DNA of 15,833 nucleotides from Planctomycetaceae bacterium (lineage in GTDB: Bacteria; Planctomycetota; Planctomycetia; Planctomycetales; Planctomycetaceae). The stretch covers positions 1 through 15,833 of the forward strand of contig JAJDEK010000331.1 of assembly GCA_029259875.1 (NCBI GenBank), written 5' to 3'. Shown in pieces: positions 8,224 to 15,551 of the stretch. A program made the translations under genes and the position numbers. The notes under the pieces were generated by a model. It was not told where the DNA came from. It saw only the letters and a program-made list of their open reading frames with translations, and made no database searches. Position 1 is the first letter of the stretch; every line of letters starts with the position of its first letter.

Positions 8224-8886
8224 TCAGGCCAGAAGTGTCGATCGATCATTGGGAGCAAATAGCTCTTCCACGACTGAGGCAATCATTTCATTATTTTCCT
8301 GTGCACCTTCTGCACACAGCGCTTCCCACAAAACTCGTCCGGATTTAACCGCCCGCTGAACTTTCTCCGGTAATGAAGCTTCTTGAAGCGCTGGTCGGAG
8401 ATCATGCTGCATGATTGCGATAGACAAAGCATTGGGAATTTGATCAATCTGATCGACCGATTCAAAATCCACCATACCCACCAGAAGTGGATTGACGCGC
8501 CCCTGAATCAAAGATCGAGCATCATCCTGATAGGCAATCAATGGTTTTCCTAACATCCAGGTCATAGCAGCTTCTGAAACGGCACCTTCATCGGGAGTAC
8601 GACCATTCAAATTCCAGACCATCGCTTCGCACTCAACAACCAGTTGATAAACATCCAAAGCAAAGATTGCTTCGTGCAAAAACTGAGCCGCCGTGGGAGC
8701 ATCCCAATTACGTTCGACTAAAACATCTAACACCAGTCGAAACTCCATGCCATCCCGGTGGGGTAAGTAGACTGAGTAACCAGTTTCAGTTAACAAATCG
8801 GCAATAGCCGTCATTTCATGACGTTCAGATCGATTAAATAACGGACCAGCGCAATAAACGCGAATCTGCTCTTTAGAATGTTTCAT
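8224..8886 (-). CDS. Nucleoside 2-deoxyribosyltransferase-like protein
   Basis: Enzymes of this family move or hydrolyse the base of (deoxy)nucleosides through a covalent sugar-glutamate intermediate. From the ATG at 8886 the protein is 220 aa. It opens with the family strand and loop VYCAGPLFNRSER (Tyr11). It has Asp78 in FALDVYQLVVECEAMVW and then PDEGAVSEAAM, giving Asp99 and the candidate nucleophile Glu105 with the same six-residue spacing as Asp92/Glu98 of the lactobacillus enzymes. The region after about residue 150 is longer than in the smallest family members. An in-frame ATG at 8925 would add 13 residues that lie outside the fold, so the shorter form is preferred. The gene is first of a pair with the HD phosphohydrolase, pointing to nucleotide-pool salvage or clean-up. 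Whether it transfers or only hydrolyses is open. Confidence 0.87.
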   Translation of the reverse strand: MKHSKEQIRVYCAGPLFNRSERHEMTAIADLLTETGYSVYLPHRDGMEFRLVLDVLVERNWDAPTAAQFLHEAIFALDVYQLVVECEAMVWNLNGRTPDEGAVSEAAMTWMLGKPLIAYQDDARSLIQGRVNPLLVGMVDFESVDQIDQIPNALSIAIMQHDLRPALQEASLPEKVQRAVKSGRVLWEALCAEGAQENNEMIASVVEELFAPNDRSTLLA

Positions 8887-9091
8887 GGTCAAACCTATGT
8901 TGCTTCCTTGCTGAAAGAAAACCATTTAGAATATTTATTTAACAGACGGGCTCCTTTAGCCAATTGTAGCAACGCCCCATATTTTTTCACCTAAACCGCA
9001 TTCTTTTCAGATTTCTTCTTTAAAATTCGTGATTTGAATCACCTATCTTGTCACAATAATCACGCATGAACCTGATTTCAGATAGAAATTG
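8887..9091. promoter_or_regulatory. Divergent promoter region with 14-bp inverted repeat
   Basis: This 205-bp gap separates the minus-strand deoxyribosyltransferase gene from the plus-strand DUF2079 gene, so it should hold both promoters. GTGATT-TG-AATCAC forms an inverted repeat at 9029-9042, and another AATCAC follows at 9058-9063, 21 bp (two helical turns) on. A weak minus-strand promoter candidate is TTGGCT, a 17-bp spacer and AAATAA, which would only suit the 8886 start. No strong consensus boxes are seen. Confidence 0.35.
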
Positions 9092-11191
9092 ATGAACCAA
9101 ACGACAAACCCATCTTCGCAATTTGATAGCCGACGGTTCACTTATGCGCTGCTTTGTGTTCTGCTGGGAAGCGGTGCCGTCACCCTGGCGATTCAGTCTA
9201 TATTCAGCAATTTGAACATTGCCACGTTATACGTTAGTGCGACGCTCTGGCAGGACCTCGTCCAAAATTGGTCTGGTAAAATTGAACCAGCAACTCAATC
9301 GGCTCTCATCCCGTTTTTCCCGTTGATGGGTTACCTGTTAATCATAGCGATTGCTACATGGAGTATCGGATCATTTCTGATTTCCAAAATGTGTGGTTCC
9401 CCTATTATCAGCGCATCGACAGATTGGGGTTGGAAAGGATTCCGCTGGTGGCTGCTACCCGCAGCTTGGGAACTTCTCCGTATTGTAACGTTCATTATGG
9501 GCTGGACCAGCCTGGAGAGTCTGTTACTGGCGACATCACAATTCTGGTTTTCCCTTGCCATCGCTGGCTGGATGGCCACATTTGCCTCTTTGCTCTTTCC
9601 TGTTTCTTACTTGGAATCTGTTACAGAATCTCTGACATCAATACAGACACAAAAAATCAAGATCCCTTTCGCAGCCTGGTTTATGATGGCATTGTTCGTC
9701 TCTGTATTCACATTCATGAATTGGATGCTCTACGAAGGGTTGCTGGTCCCACATGGTGATTCAGCCATGTATGAAGAACATCTCTGGAATGTCATACATG
9801 GAAAAGGATTTCGTAGTTACCTGGATCAGGGATTATTCTGGGGAGAACATATTCAGTTCATCCACCTGTTATTGCTCCCTCTCTATCTATTTTGGCCCTC
9901 TCACCTTCTGCTGGAATTGTGCGAATCACTGGCGTTAGCAATTGGCGCCATTCCTCTCTACCGTATGGCTGTGCGTCACAGTCGTTCGACGATGATTGGC
10001 AAAGCCATCGTGGCCGCTTATTTATGCTACTTTCCTTTGCAGTTCCTTGATATCGCCATCGACTTGAAAACGTTTCGCCCCATTTCATTTGGTGTTCCCG
10101 TCCTGCTCTTTGCACTGGATGCGATTGAGCAGAAACGCTGGAAATCTGCTTTCATTCTGTTGTTACTTACATTAACTGCCAAAGAAGACTACGCAATTAT
10201 TCTCGGGCCCTTAGGGCTCTGGATCGCTTATCAACAATGGAGTGAAAGTAAACAAGAAAGTACCACAACAAAACGGGGTTTCATCAAAGTGGTCGCACCG
10301 GGATTTGGTCTCTCCCTCTTTGCTGTCGTCTACCTGGCATTAGTCGTTAAAGTTCTGATCCCCTGGTTTCGCAGTGGCGAACAAGTCCACTATGTGGGGT
10401 ACTTCACTAAATTTGGGGGTTCTCTTAGTGAAGTGGTCCAGAATATTTTATTCAATCCAGCTTTATTGTTTGGCGAATTATTTCGTCCTGATACTTTCAT
10501 TTACGGTTTGGCTCTCATAGTGCCTTTAGGTTTTCTACCACTGTTTTCTCCAAGCCGATTATTAGTTGCGACACCGCTTTTCGGTTTATTATGTCTCAAT
10601 GAATTAGCACACGATCCCCGCCACCACTTTCATGCGCCGCTTGTCCCTATTCTGTGCTGGGCGGCAGCAATCGGTTTGGGGAATCTTCCTGCTTTCATTG
10701 AACGCTGTTCGTTGAAAACCAAGATAGCGGCGGCTCAGACGTTCGCGACACACTTCGTGTGGTGCTCTGCCATCGCAACTGGAATCTTCTTCAGCCTTGG
10801 TCCGATGGGGCTGGTGTTCTGGGATTCAGGCTCTACCTGGTACTGGAAAAGGCTTTATATCCCCGGAGAGCGCGCCAAACAGTTCACAAAAGTGATTCCA
10901 CTAATTCCGCAGGAAAGTCGAGTTGCCTCCACTGACTTTGTGCATCCCCGCTTTACGCATCATACTCGATCCTACGACTACAGCAACTATCGTCGAAAAG
11001 TGAACGATTATCAATCGGGAGTGCCCGCTGACACCGACTACATCATCATTGACACTCAACACCCCTATAGCGAAATCAAGACCCCCGATCAGATTCCGGA
11101 GTACAAAAATGCCCCTGAGCAATGGGAACTGATTCCAGATCAAACGCATGGACATTTTATAATTCTCAAACGCAAATCAACATCCAAGTAA
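9092..11191 (+). CDS. DUF2079 family multi-pass membrane protein
   Basis: This 699-aa integral membrane protein has roughly a dozen hydrophobic segments. The DUF2079 core begins near residue 215 with GDSAMYEEHLWNVIHGKGF (Asp223), then FWGEHIQFIHLLLLPLY, IPLYRMAVRHSRS, LTAKEDYAI and HDPRHHFHAPLVP. This pattern of an acidic residue after the first core helix and further charged loop residues resembles GT-C glycosyltransferases, to which DUF2079 has been compared; the activity is unproven. A soluble tail of about 100 residues (GERAKQFTKVIPLIP onward) closes the protein, as is usual for the family. The first 200 residues, with about five extra hydrophobic segments, are not part of the core I recognise. 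A TTG at 9089 directly precedes the ATG; the ATG is chosen. No clear ribosome binding site is visible. It stands alone on its strand, with no sugar-related gene beside it. Confidence 0.82.
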   Translation: MNQTTNPSSQFDSRRFTYALLCVLLGSGAVTLAIQSIFSNLNIATLYVSATLWQDLVQNWSGKIEPATQSALIPFFPLMGYLLIIAIATWSIGSFLISKMCGSPIISASTDWGWKGFRWWLLPAAWELLRIVTFIMGWTSLESLLLATSQFWFSLAIAGWMATFASLLFPVSYLESVTESLTSIQTQKIKIPFAAWFMMALFVSVFTFMNWMLYEGLLVPHGDSAMYEEHLWNVIHGKGFRSYLDQGLFWGEHIQFIHLLLLPLYLFWPSHLLLELCESLALAIGAIPLYRMAVRHSRSTMIGKAIVAAYLCYFPLQFLDIAIDLKTFRPISFGVPVLLFALDAIEQKRWKSAFILLLLTLTAKEDYAIILGPLGLWIAYQQWSESKQESTTTKRGFIKVVAPGFGLSLFAVVYLALVVKVLIPWFRSGEQVHYVGYFTKFGGSLSEVVQNILFNPALLFGELFRPDTFIYGLALIVPLGFLPLFSPSRLLVATPLFGLLCLNELAHDPRHHFHAPLVPILCWAAAIGLGNLPAFIERCSLKTKIAAAQTFATHFVWCSAIATGIFFSLGPMGLVFWDSGSTWYWKRLYIPGERAKQFTKVIPLIPQESRVASTDFVHPRFTHHTRSYDYSNYRRKVNDYQSGVPADTDYIIIDTQHPYSEIKTPDQIPEYKNAPEQWELIPDQTHGHFIILKRKSTSK

Positions 11192-11401
11192 GAACCAGAT
11201 GCCTCTATGCGAAGAGACAATTGCTGTAAAACTTAGAAAAATGAGCTTCATTTTCAACAAATTTTTGAATAAATCATAGAGTAGCCCCCCCATTTCGAGT
11301 GACTTGTGGAGAGTGTCCAGCTATGTTATTCCGCAAGATATAAGATCGTTTCAGGCTTTTTTCAGCCAGGCATTATCTGCCAACCCTTTATCAGATGCGT
11401 T

Positions 11402-11432
11402 TTGACCCAAGGTTTTTGTTACACAAAATAAT
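11402..11432 (+). promoter_or_regulatory. Candidate promoter of ettA
   Basis: TTGACC (11402-11407) is followed after 17-18 bp by an AT-rich AAAATAAT (11425-11432), giving a leader of about 20 nt to the ettA ATG. The -35 match is good and the -10 match is poor. The rest of the 267-bp gap from 11192 shows no gene and no convincing terminator for the DUF2079 gene. Confidence 0.35.
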
Positions 11433-11458
11433 CGTCCACCGGGACATGAGATTGAAAC

Positions 11459-13132
11459 ATGGCACAACAATATATTATGCAACTGGAAGGCGTCACCAAA
11501 GTCTATGAACAGAAAGAGGTTCTGAAAGATATTTGGCTTTCGTTTTTCCCCGGTGCGAAAATTGGTGTTTTGGGTACCAACGGTGCGGGTAAAAGTACCC
11601 TCTTGAAAATCATGTCTGGAGAGGATACTAATTTCTCTGGTGATGCTCGACCCGCCAAGGGAATTAAAATCGGTTACTTTAAACAGGAACCGGATTTAGA
11701 TCAAACACAGACTGTCGATGAATGTATCGCAGAAGCAGTCGCTGAATCACAGGCAATTCTCGATCGTTACAATGAGGTGAATCTGAAATTTGGAGAGGAT
11801 CCCTCTCCAGAAGAAATGGAAAAACTGATCGAGGAACAGGCTACACTTCAGGACCAGATTGATGCTGCCAATCTCTGGGAGCTTGATCGGACGCTGGAGA
11901 TTGCGATGGATGCCATGCGTGTTGCCCCTGGGGACTCAGTGATCGGAAAACTTTCTGGTGGTGAACAACGTCGCGTCGCACTCTGCAAAATATTACTCCA
12001 AAGCCCTGATCTGTTGCTCTTGGACGAACCAACCAACCATCTTGACGCAGAATCGGTCGCCTGGCTGGAGCGTTTCCTGCACAGTTTCCAGGGCACTGTT
12101 GTGGCTATCACTCACGATCGCTACTTCCTTGATAATGTCGCTGGCTGGATTCTGGAATTGGAACGGGGCAGAGGTCTTCCGTTTGAAGGCAATTATTCAT
12201 CATGGCTGGAACAAAAGCAGTCCCGATTGAAAGTAGAAGAAAAACAGGAATCCAAACGGCAAAAGTTCCTCAAGCGGGAACTGGAATGGGTTCGCATGTC
12301 TCCCAAAGCACAGGCTGCTAAAAATAAAGCCCGTATCCAGCGTTATGAAGAATTGGCAGCGGAAGATTACGAAAAACAGGATGATGCCTCAGATATTCAG
12401 ATCCCCATCTCCAAGCCACTCGGAAGCCGGGTACTCGTTGCGGAAAATATCTCTAAAAGTTTTGGTGATACACTTTTATTTGAGAACTTTACATTCGAGT
12501 TACCTCGCGGTGGGATTGTCGGCGTAATCGGCCCCAACGGTGCGGGTAAAACGACTTTGTTTAAAATGATCATGGGGTTAGAAAAACCAGACACTGGGAC
12601 ACTGGAACTCGGAGAAACCGTCCAATTATCGTACGTGGATCAAAGTCGTGACTCTCTGAATCCTAATAAAACCGTTTATGAAGAAATTTCACAAGGCCAT
12701 GAGCATCTGGTTGTCGGAAAATCCAGTATCCATTCCAGAACCTATGTAGGCCGCTTCAATTTCAAAGGCGCTGATCAGCAAAAACTAGTGGGAGAACTTT
12801 CTGGCGGTGAAAGAAATCGTGTCCACATGGCAAAACTGCTTCGGTCAGGCGGCAATCTCTTACTATTGGACGAACCGACCAACGATCTCGATGTAGATAC
12901 ACTTCGCTCATTAGAAGAAGGTCTGGAACACTACAGTGGTTGTGCACTCGTTGTAAGCCACGACCGTTGGTTCCTGGATCGTTTAGCGACTCACATCATC
13001 GCCTTTGAAGGAGATAGCACAGTAAGGTGGTTTGAAGGAAATTACAAAATGTACGAAGCCAAACGTCATGAGGAACTTGGTAAAGATGCCGACTCTCCTC
13101 ACCGACTTCAGTTTAAACCGCTTTCACGTTAA
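11459..13132 (+). CDS. ettA: Energy-dependent translational throttle protein EttA (ABC-F ATPase)
   Basis: EttA is a cytoplasmic ABC-F protein that binds the ribosomal E site and gates early elongation according to ATP/ADP level. The 557 aa match the usual length and E. coli EttA nearly end to end. ABC domain 1 has Walker [10 protein letters not shown] (39-47), signature LSGGEQRR and Walker [13 protein letters not shown] followed by [11 protein letters not shown]. Between Walker A and the signature lies the EttA arm (about 95-140). The linker, about 240-320, carries [24 protein letters not shown], the P-site tRNA-interacting motif. ABC domain 2 has [17 protein letters not shown] and [12 protein letters not shown], then [14 protein letters not shown]. 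The ATG at 11459 aligns with the E. coli start (MAQ). All catalytic motifs are intact. It appears monocistronic, with its own promoter candidate and a terminator four bases after the stop. Confidence 0.97.
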   Translation: MAQQYIMQLEGVTKVYEQKEVLKDIWLSFFPGAKIGVLGTNGAGKSTLLKIMSGEDTNFSGDARPAKGIKIGYFKQEPDLDQTQTVDECIAEAVAESQAILDRYNEVNLKFGEDPSPEEMEKLIEEQATLQDQIDAANLWELDRTLEIAMDAMRVAPGDSVIGKLSGGEQRRVALCKILLQSPDLLLLDEPTNHLDAESVAWLERFLHSFQGTVVAITHDRYFLDNVAGWILELERGRGLPFEGNYSSWLEQKQSRLKVEEKQESKRQKFLKRELEWVRMSPKAQAAKNKARIQRYEELAAEDYEKQDDASDIQIPISKPLGSRVLVAENISKSFGDTLLFENFTFELPRGGIVGVIGPNGAGKTTLFKMIMGLEKPDTGTLELGETVQLSYVDQSRDSLNPNKTVYEEISQGHEHLVVGKSSIHSRTYVGRFNFKGADQQKLVGELSGGERNRVHMAKLLRSGGNLLLLDEPTNDLDVDTLRSLEEGLEHYSGCALVVSHDRWFLDRLATHIIAFEGDSTVRWFEGNYKMYEAKRHEELGKDADSPHRLQFKPLSR

Positions 13133-13135
13133 GAG

Positions 13136-13164
13136 AAGTTTCTTTCTTTAATAGAAACTTTTTT
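13136..13164 (+). terminator. Intrinsic terminator of ettA
   Basis: AAGTTTCT (13136-13143) and AGAAACTT (13153-13160) form a perfect 8-bp stem around a 9-nt loop, with a T6 run at 13159-13164. The stem is AT-rich, so it may be moderate in strength. It also lies at the end of the convergent minus-strand gene, but no T-run follows in that direction. Confidence 0.7.
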
Positions 13165-13169
13165 AGTAT

Positions 13170-14030
13170 TTAGCGTCGGTTACTTCTGGTTCTACATAAT
13201 ATTGAGGTCGAATCAACATCGGTTTTTAGTTTTGAATATACAGGATTTTCTTTTGACGATTTTTTCCTGGTAACTTCAACTTGTGCCAATTCGACGATTT
13301 TTTTTGCAGTCAATAGTTGTGCTGTTGAGAAAAGTGGAACGCCACCAGCAACGGTACGGTGCTTCCTTTGTTTAGCAAGTTCCCGCCAATCCATGTGGCT
13401 CGATAAATGCCATGCAATCGCCTGCATCATTTCCCAATCGTCATAGCGGGGATTGAACTTTTTGAGTAATAAAATCAACGCTTTATCTTGAACCTGATTT
13501 TCAATAGGACGCAGCTCATATTTCTTGAGACTGGAAGGGCTGGGCTTCCCATGTTCTAAACACACTGATTGTAAACGTAAGCGAACTGTCTTTTCTGGCG
13601 GAATTGTAAACAAACCTATAATATCTAAGTTCTGATTGTTCCCGACTGGTGTGAGATTACCGCCCACTGATTGACTAGTTCCTGTCTGCTGTTGAGGGTT
13701 ATTCTGCAGCCCCTGTAAAAAACCATTGTTTGGGTCTACCTGCTTGAGAACATGGACAGACGAGACAGCTTTGGGAATTTTGACGGTGAGTGGTTGTTGT
13801 GTCAGGTTTGTAATAAACACGGATGACTTGTAAGCACTGAGAGGTGCCACTCTGACACTTAGTTTCTGGCTTTTAATCCCCTCAAATAATTTGACCTGTG
13901 GTGCATCCGGTTTCAATGTTAATGTTGTAATCATACTATTTCGAGGTGTGCCTATGGCGGGTTTTACCCATATCCAACCTGCAAGCAAGAAAATCCCCAA
14001 TATTGTGAGTAGCTGTATTCGTTTGACCAT
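13170..14030 (-). CDS. Secreted hypothetical protein, probable C-terminal frameshift
   Basis: I do not recognise a named family, although the motif VCLEHGKPSPSSLKKYELRP (156-175) and QAIAWHLSSHMDWRELA (about 200-220) look like those of secreted planctomycete proteins. From the ATG at 14030 it has 286 aa. The first 28 residues are a basic, then hydrophobic signal sequence, and export is expected. Residues about 35-100 look like a beta-rich domain, followed by a Gln/Asn-rich loop and the Cys-containing segment. AGGAG six bases upstream supports the ATG over a TTG at 14036. The last 17 residues (TDVDSTSILCRTRSNRR) look unnatural. Skipping one base in the A5 run (T5 at 13223-13227 on the plus strand) gives a more protein-like tail, PMLIRPQYYVEPEVTDAKY, stopping at 13163. 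Function unknown. Confidence 0.75.
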   Translation of the reverse strand: MVKRIQLLTILGIFLLAGWIWVKPAIGTPRNSMITTLTLKPDAPQVKLFEGIKSQKLSVRVAPLSAYKSSVFITNLTQQPLTVKIPKAVSSVHVLKQVDPNNGFLQGLQNNPQQQTGTSQSVGGNLTPVGNNQNLDIIGLFTIPPEKTVRLRLQSVCLEHGKPSPSSLKKYELRPIENQVQDKALILLLKKFNPRYDDWEMMQAIAWHLSSHMDWRELAKQRKHRTVAGGVPLFSTAQLLTAKKIVELAQVEVTRKKSSKENPVYSKLKTDVDSTSILCRTRSNRR

Positions 14031-14360
14031 TTTCAACTCCTGTCTACCAGATCCACGTATAATGATTTGAAATTACTGTTCAATGCGCGAGTGTTTAGAA
14101 AGCATATGTTCAAGACATGCACACAAGAAACGTGTGCGTGCATATTGATGTAAAAAAAGAAATGCTATTAGAGCGCGACTTCAAATCTAAAAAGGGAAAC
14201 TGAACGACGATCACTTTACAGAACTTGGAAAGTCTGTGATATTGAGCAGGATTATTGAATATTATAAAGAATTGAATGAAGATATGCTGCTCTATATTCA
14301 ACAATAACGACTTGGTTTGAAGAATTCAAATTCTTTTCAGAAATTATTGGAACTCACCTA
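14031..14360. other. Intergenic region between divergent genes, two inverted repeats
   Basis: This 330-bp gap lies between the starts of the hypothetical protein (minus) and the oxidoreductase (plus). It holds a bulged stem, ATGCACACA (14117-14125) against TGTG plus TGCAT (14133-14143), with no T-run in either direction, and a 7-bp-arm inverted repeat at 14320-14335. A weak plus-strand promoter candidate is TTGAGC (14242-14247), a 15-bp spacer and TATAAA (14263-14268). I see no convincing gene in it. Confidence 0.5.
14320..14335. repeat. Inverted repeat upstream of oxidoreductase gene
   Basis: AAGAATT, CA, AATTCTT is a perfect inverted repeat with 7-bp arms, 25 bp before the ATG at 14361. 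It could be an operator or leader hairpin; the AT-rich composition makes chance possible. Confidence 0.35.
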
Positions 14361-15386
14361 ATGAAAGACTCAAATCGAACTGTGCGCTGGGGAATCTTGG
14401 GCACTGCTCGTATTGCAGAAAAAATTAGTATCGCGATACATCAAGCTGAGAATGCTGAACTCACTTGTATCGCGAGTCGTGACTCTCTTAAAGCGGCTGA
14501 CTGGGCACAAAAACATCATGTCAAACGCAGCGTTGGCAGTTATGAAGCGATGTTGGCTGATCCAGAAATTGATGCGGTTTATATTCCGCTTCCCCCATCC
14601 CTGCACGGTGAATGGACTGTTCGCGCTGCGAGAGCAGGTAAACATGTTCTTTGCGAAAAGCCATTGGCTCTGAATGTCAACCAAGCTCGGGAAATGCGAC
14701 GAGTCTGCTTAGAGAACCAAGTCCAACTCATGGATGGCGTAATGTGGTACCACCATCCAAGAGCCCGTGAGATCCTTCAAAAAATCCGCAGTGATGCATT
14801 AGGCGAACACCGTCGTTTTACTTCTTCGTTTACCATCTGCTGGGATAAATTTCCTGAAAATGATTTACGGCTCCAGCGTGATTTAGGTGGTGGTTCGTTG
14901 GGAGATCTTGGTTGGTATTGTATTGGTGCCACACTATGGGCTTTTAACGAACTGCCCCAAAAAGTTTTCGGTACGGCACGTTCGTATGAAGAAAATGATG
15001 TTGACTATAATTTTTCAGGCACCATGTGGTTCAGCAAAAATCGCATTGCCTCTTTTGATTGCGGTTTTGATGTTTGCATGCGTAAGTGGTTTGAAATTGC
15101 TGGTACTAAAGCGTCTTTGGTTTGCGATGACTTCACACGCCCCTGGGATAATGGTAGGCCTAAGTTTTACATCAATGATGACCAAGGAAATTCCACTAAA
15201 TATGAGACGGAAGATCCACTCCAAGAAACGTGTATGATCAATCATTTCTGTGATATTATTCGTTCTGGCCGATTAGAACAGCAATGGTCAGACTTGGGAA
15301 TCAATACACAAAGAGTTCTCAATGCCATTGATTACTCTGCCCGAACAGAAAAAGTCGTAAACCTGGCTGACTTCTTCCCTCAATAA
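14361..15386 (+). CDS. Gfo/Idh/MocA family NAD(P)-dependent oxidoreductase
   Basis: These cytoplasmic enzymes oxidise or reduce sugars, inositols and related alcohols with a nicotinamide cofactor. The 341-aa protein has a Rossmann start, VRWGILGTARIAEKI (8-22), then SRD at residues 39-41 in the cofactor-selecting position, DAVYIPLPPSLH (71-82), and the family EKP motif (99-101) with Lys100 as the catalytic candidate. The second half has MWYHHPRA (128-135) and GGGSLGDLGWY (176-186), which supplies Asp182 and Tyr186 at the positions of the active-site pair in dihydrodiol dehydrogenase/xylose dehydrogenase relatives. Overall it is closest to that subgroup, but the substrate cannot be named. The ATG at 14361 sits just before the Rossmann fold, with only a weak GGAA upstream. 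It appears to be a single-gene unit; the neighbours give no pathway clue. Confidence 0.92.
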   Translation: MKDSNRTVRWGILGTARIAEKISIAIHQAENAELTCIASRDSLKAADWAQKHHVKRSVGSYEAMLADPEIDAVYIPLPPSLHGEWTVRAARAGKHVLCEKPLALNVNQAREMRRVCLENQVQLMDGVMWYHHPRAREILQKIRSDALGEHRRFTSSFTICWDKFPENDLRLQRDLGGGSLGDLGWYCIGATLWAFNELPQKVFGTARSYEENDVDYNFSGTMWFSKNRIASFDCGFDVCMRKWFEIAGTKASLVCDDFTRPWDNGRPKFYINDDQGNSTKYETEDPLQETCMINHFCDIIRSGRLEQQWSDLGINTQRVLNAIDYSARTEKVVNLADFFPQ

Positions 15387-15393
15387 TCTGCAT

Positions 15394-15430
15394 AAAAAAA
15401 ACACCCTCATCATTTCACATGATAAGGGTG
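15394..15430 (-). terminator. Strong intrinsic terminator of the pilin-like gene
   Basis: On the minus strand a 12-bp stem (arms 15419-15430 and 15402-15413, one G-T-type mismatch) encloses a 5-nt loop and runs into eight T residues (15401-15394). It ends the minus-strand pilin-like transcript. It also lies 15 bp after the oxidoreductase stop and may work weakly in that direction, where no T-run follows the stem. Confidence 0.85.
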
Positions 15431-15551
15431 CCTGAGGTGGAGACCTCCGCCTCGATGCAAGCCTGCTTCCTATGCGGGAAACGTTGTCTTCTCTGTTGTG
15501 AACTCGTCGCCGATTGATGAATCACCGCTGACTTGTTTCACAATCAGATAC
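15431..15551 (-). other. 3' untranslated stretch of pilin-like gene
   Basis: About 120 bp lie between the stop of the pilin-like gene and its terminator stem. A small GAGGT/ACCTC hairpin with a 4-nt loop (about 15434-15447) is the only structure seen. No gene is supported here. Confidence 0.35.

Noticed and set aside
8215..9034. Direct repeat ATTCGTGATT at 8215-8224 and 9025-9034
   Set aside because: Only 10 bp; one copy overlaps the deoxyribosyltransferase stop. Best explained by chance.
14110..14304. 64-codon open frame on the minus strand in the intergenic gap
   Set aside because: It has an AT-rich composition, a TTG start, no ribosome binding site, and overlaps hairpin sequence; there is no sign of coding constraint.
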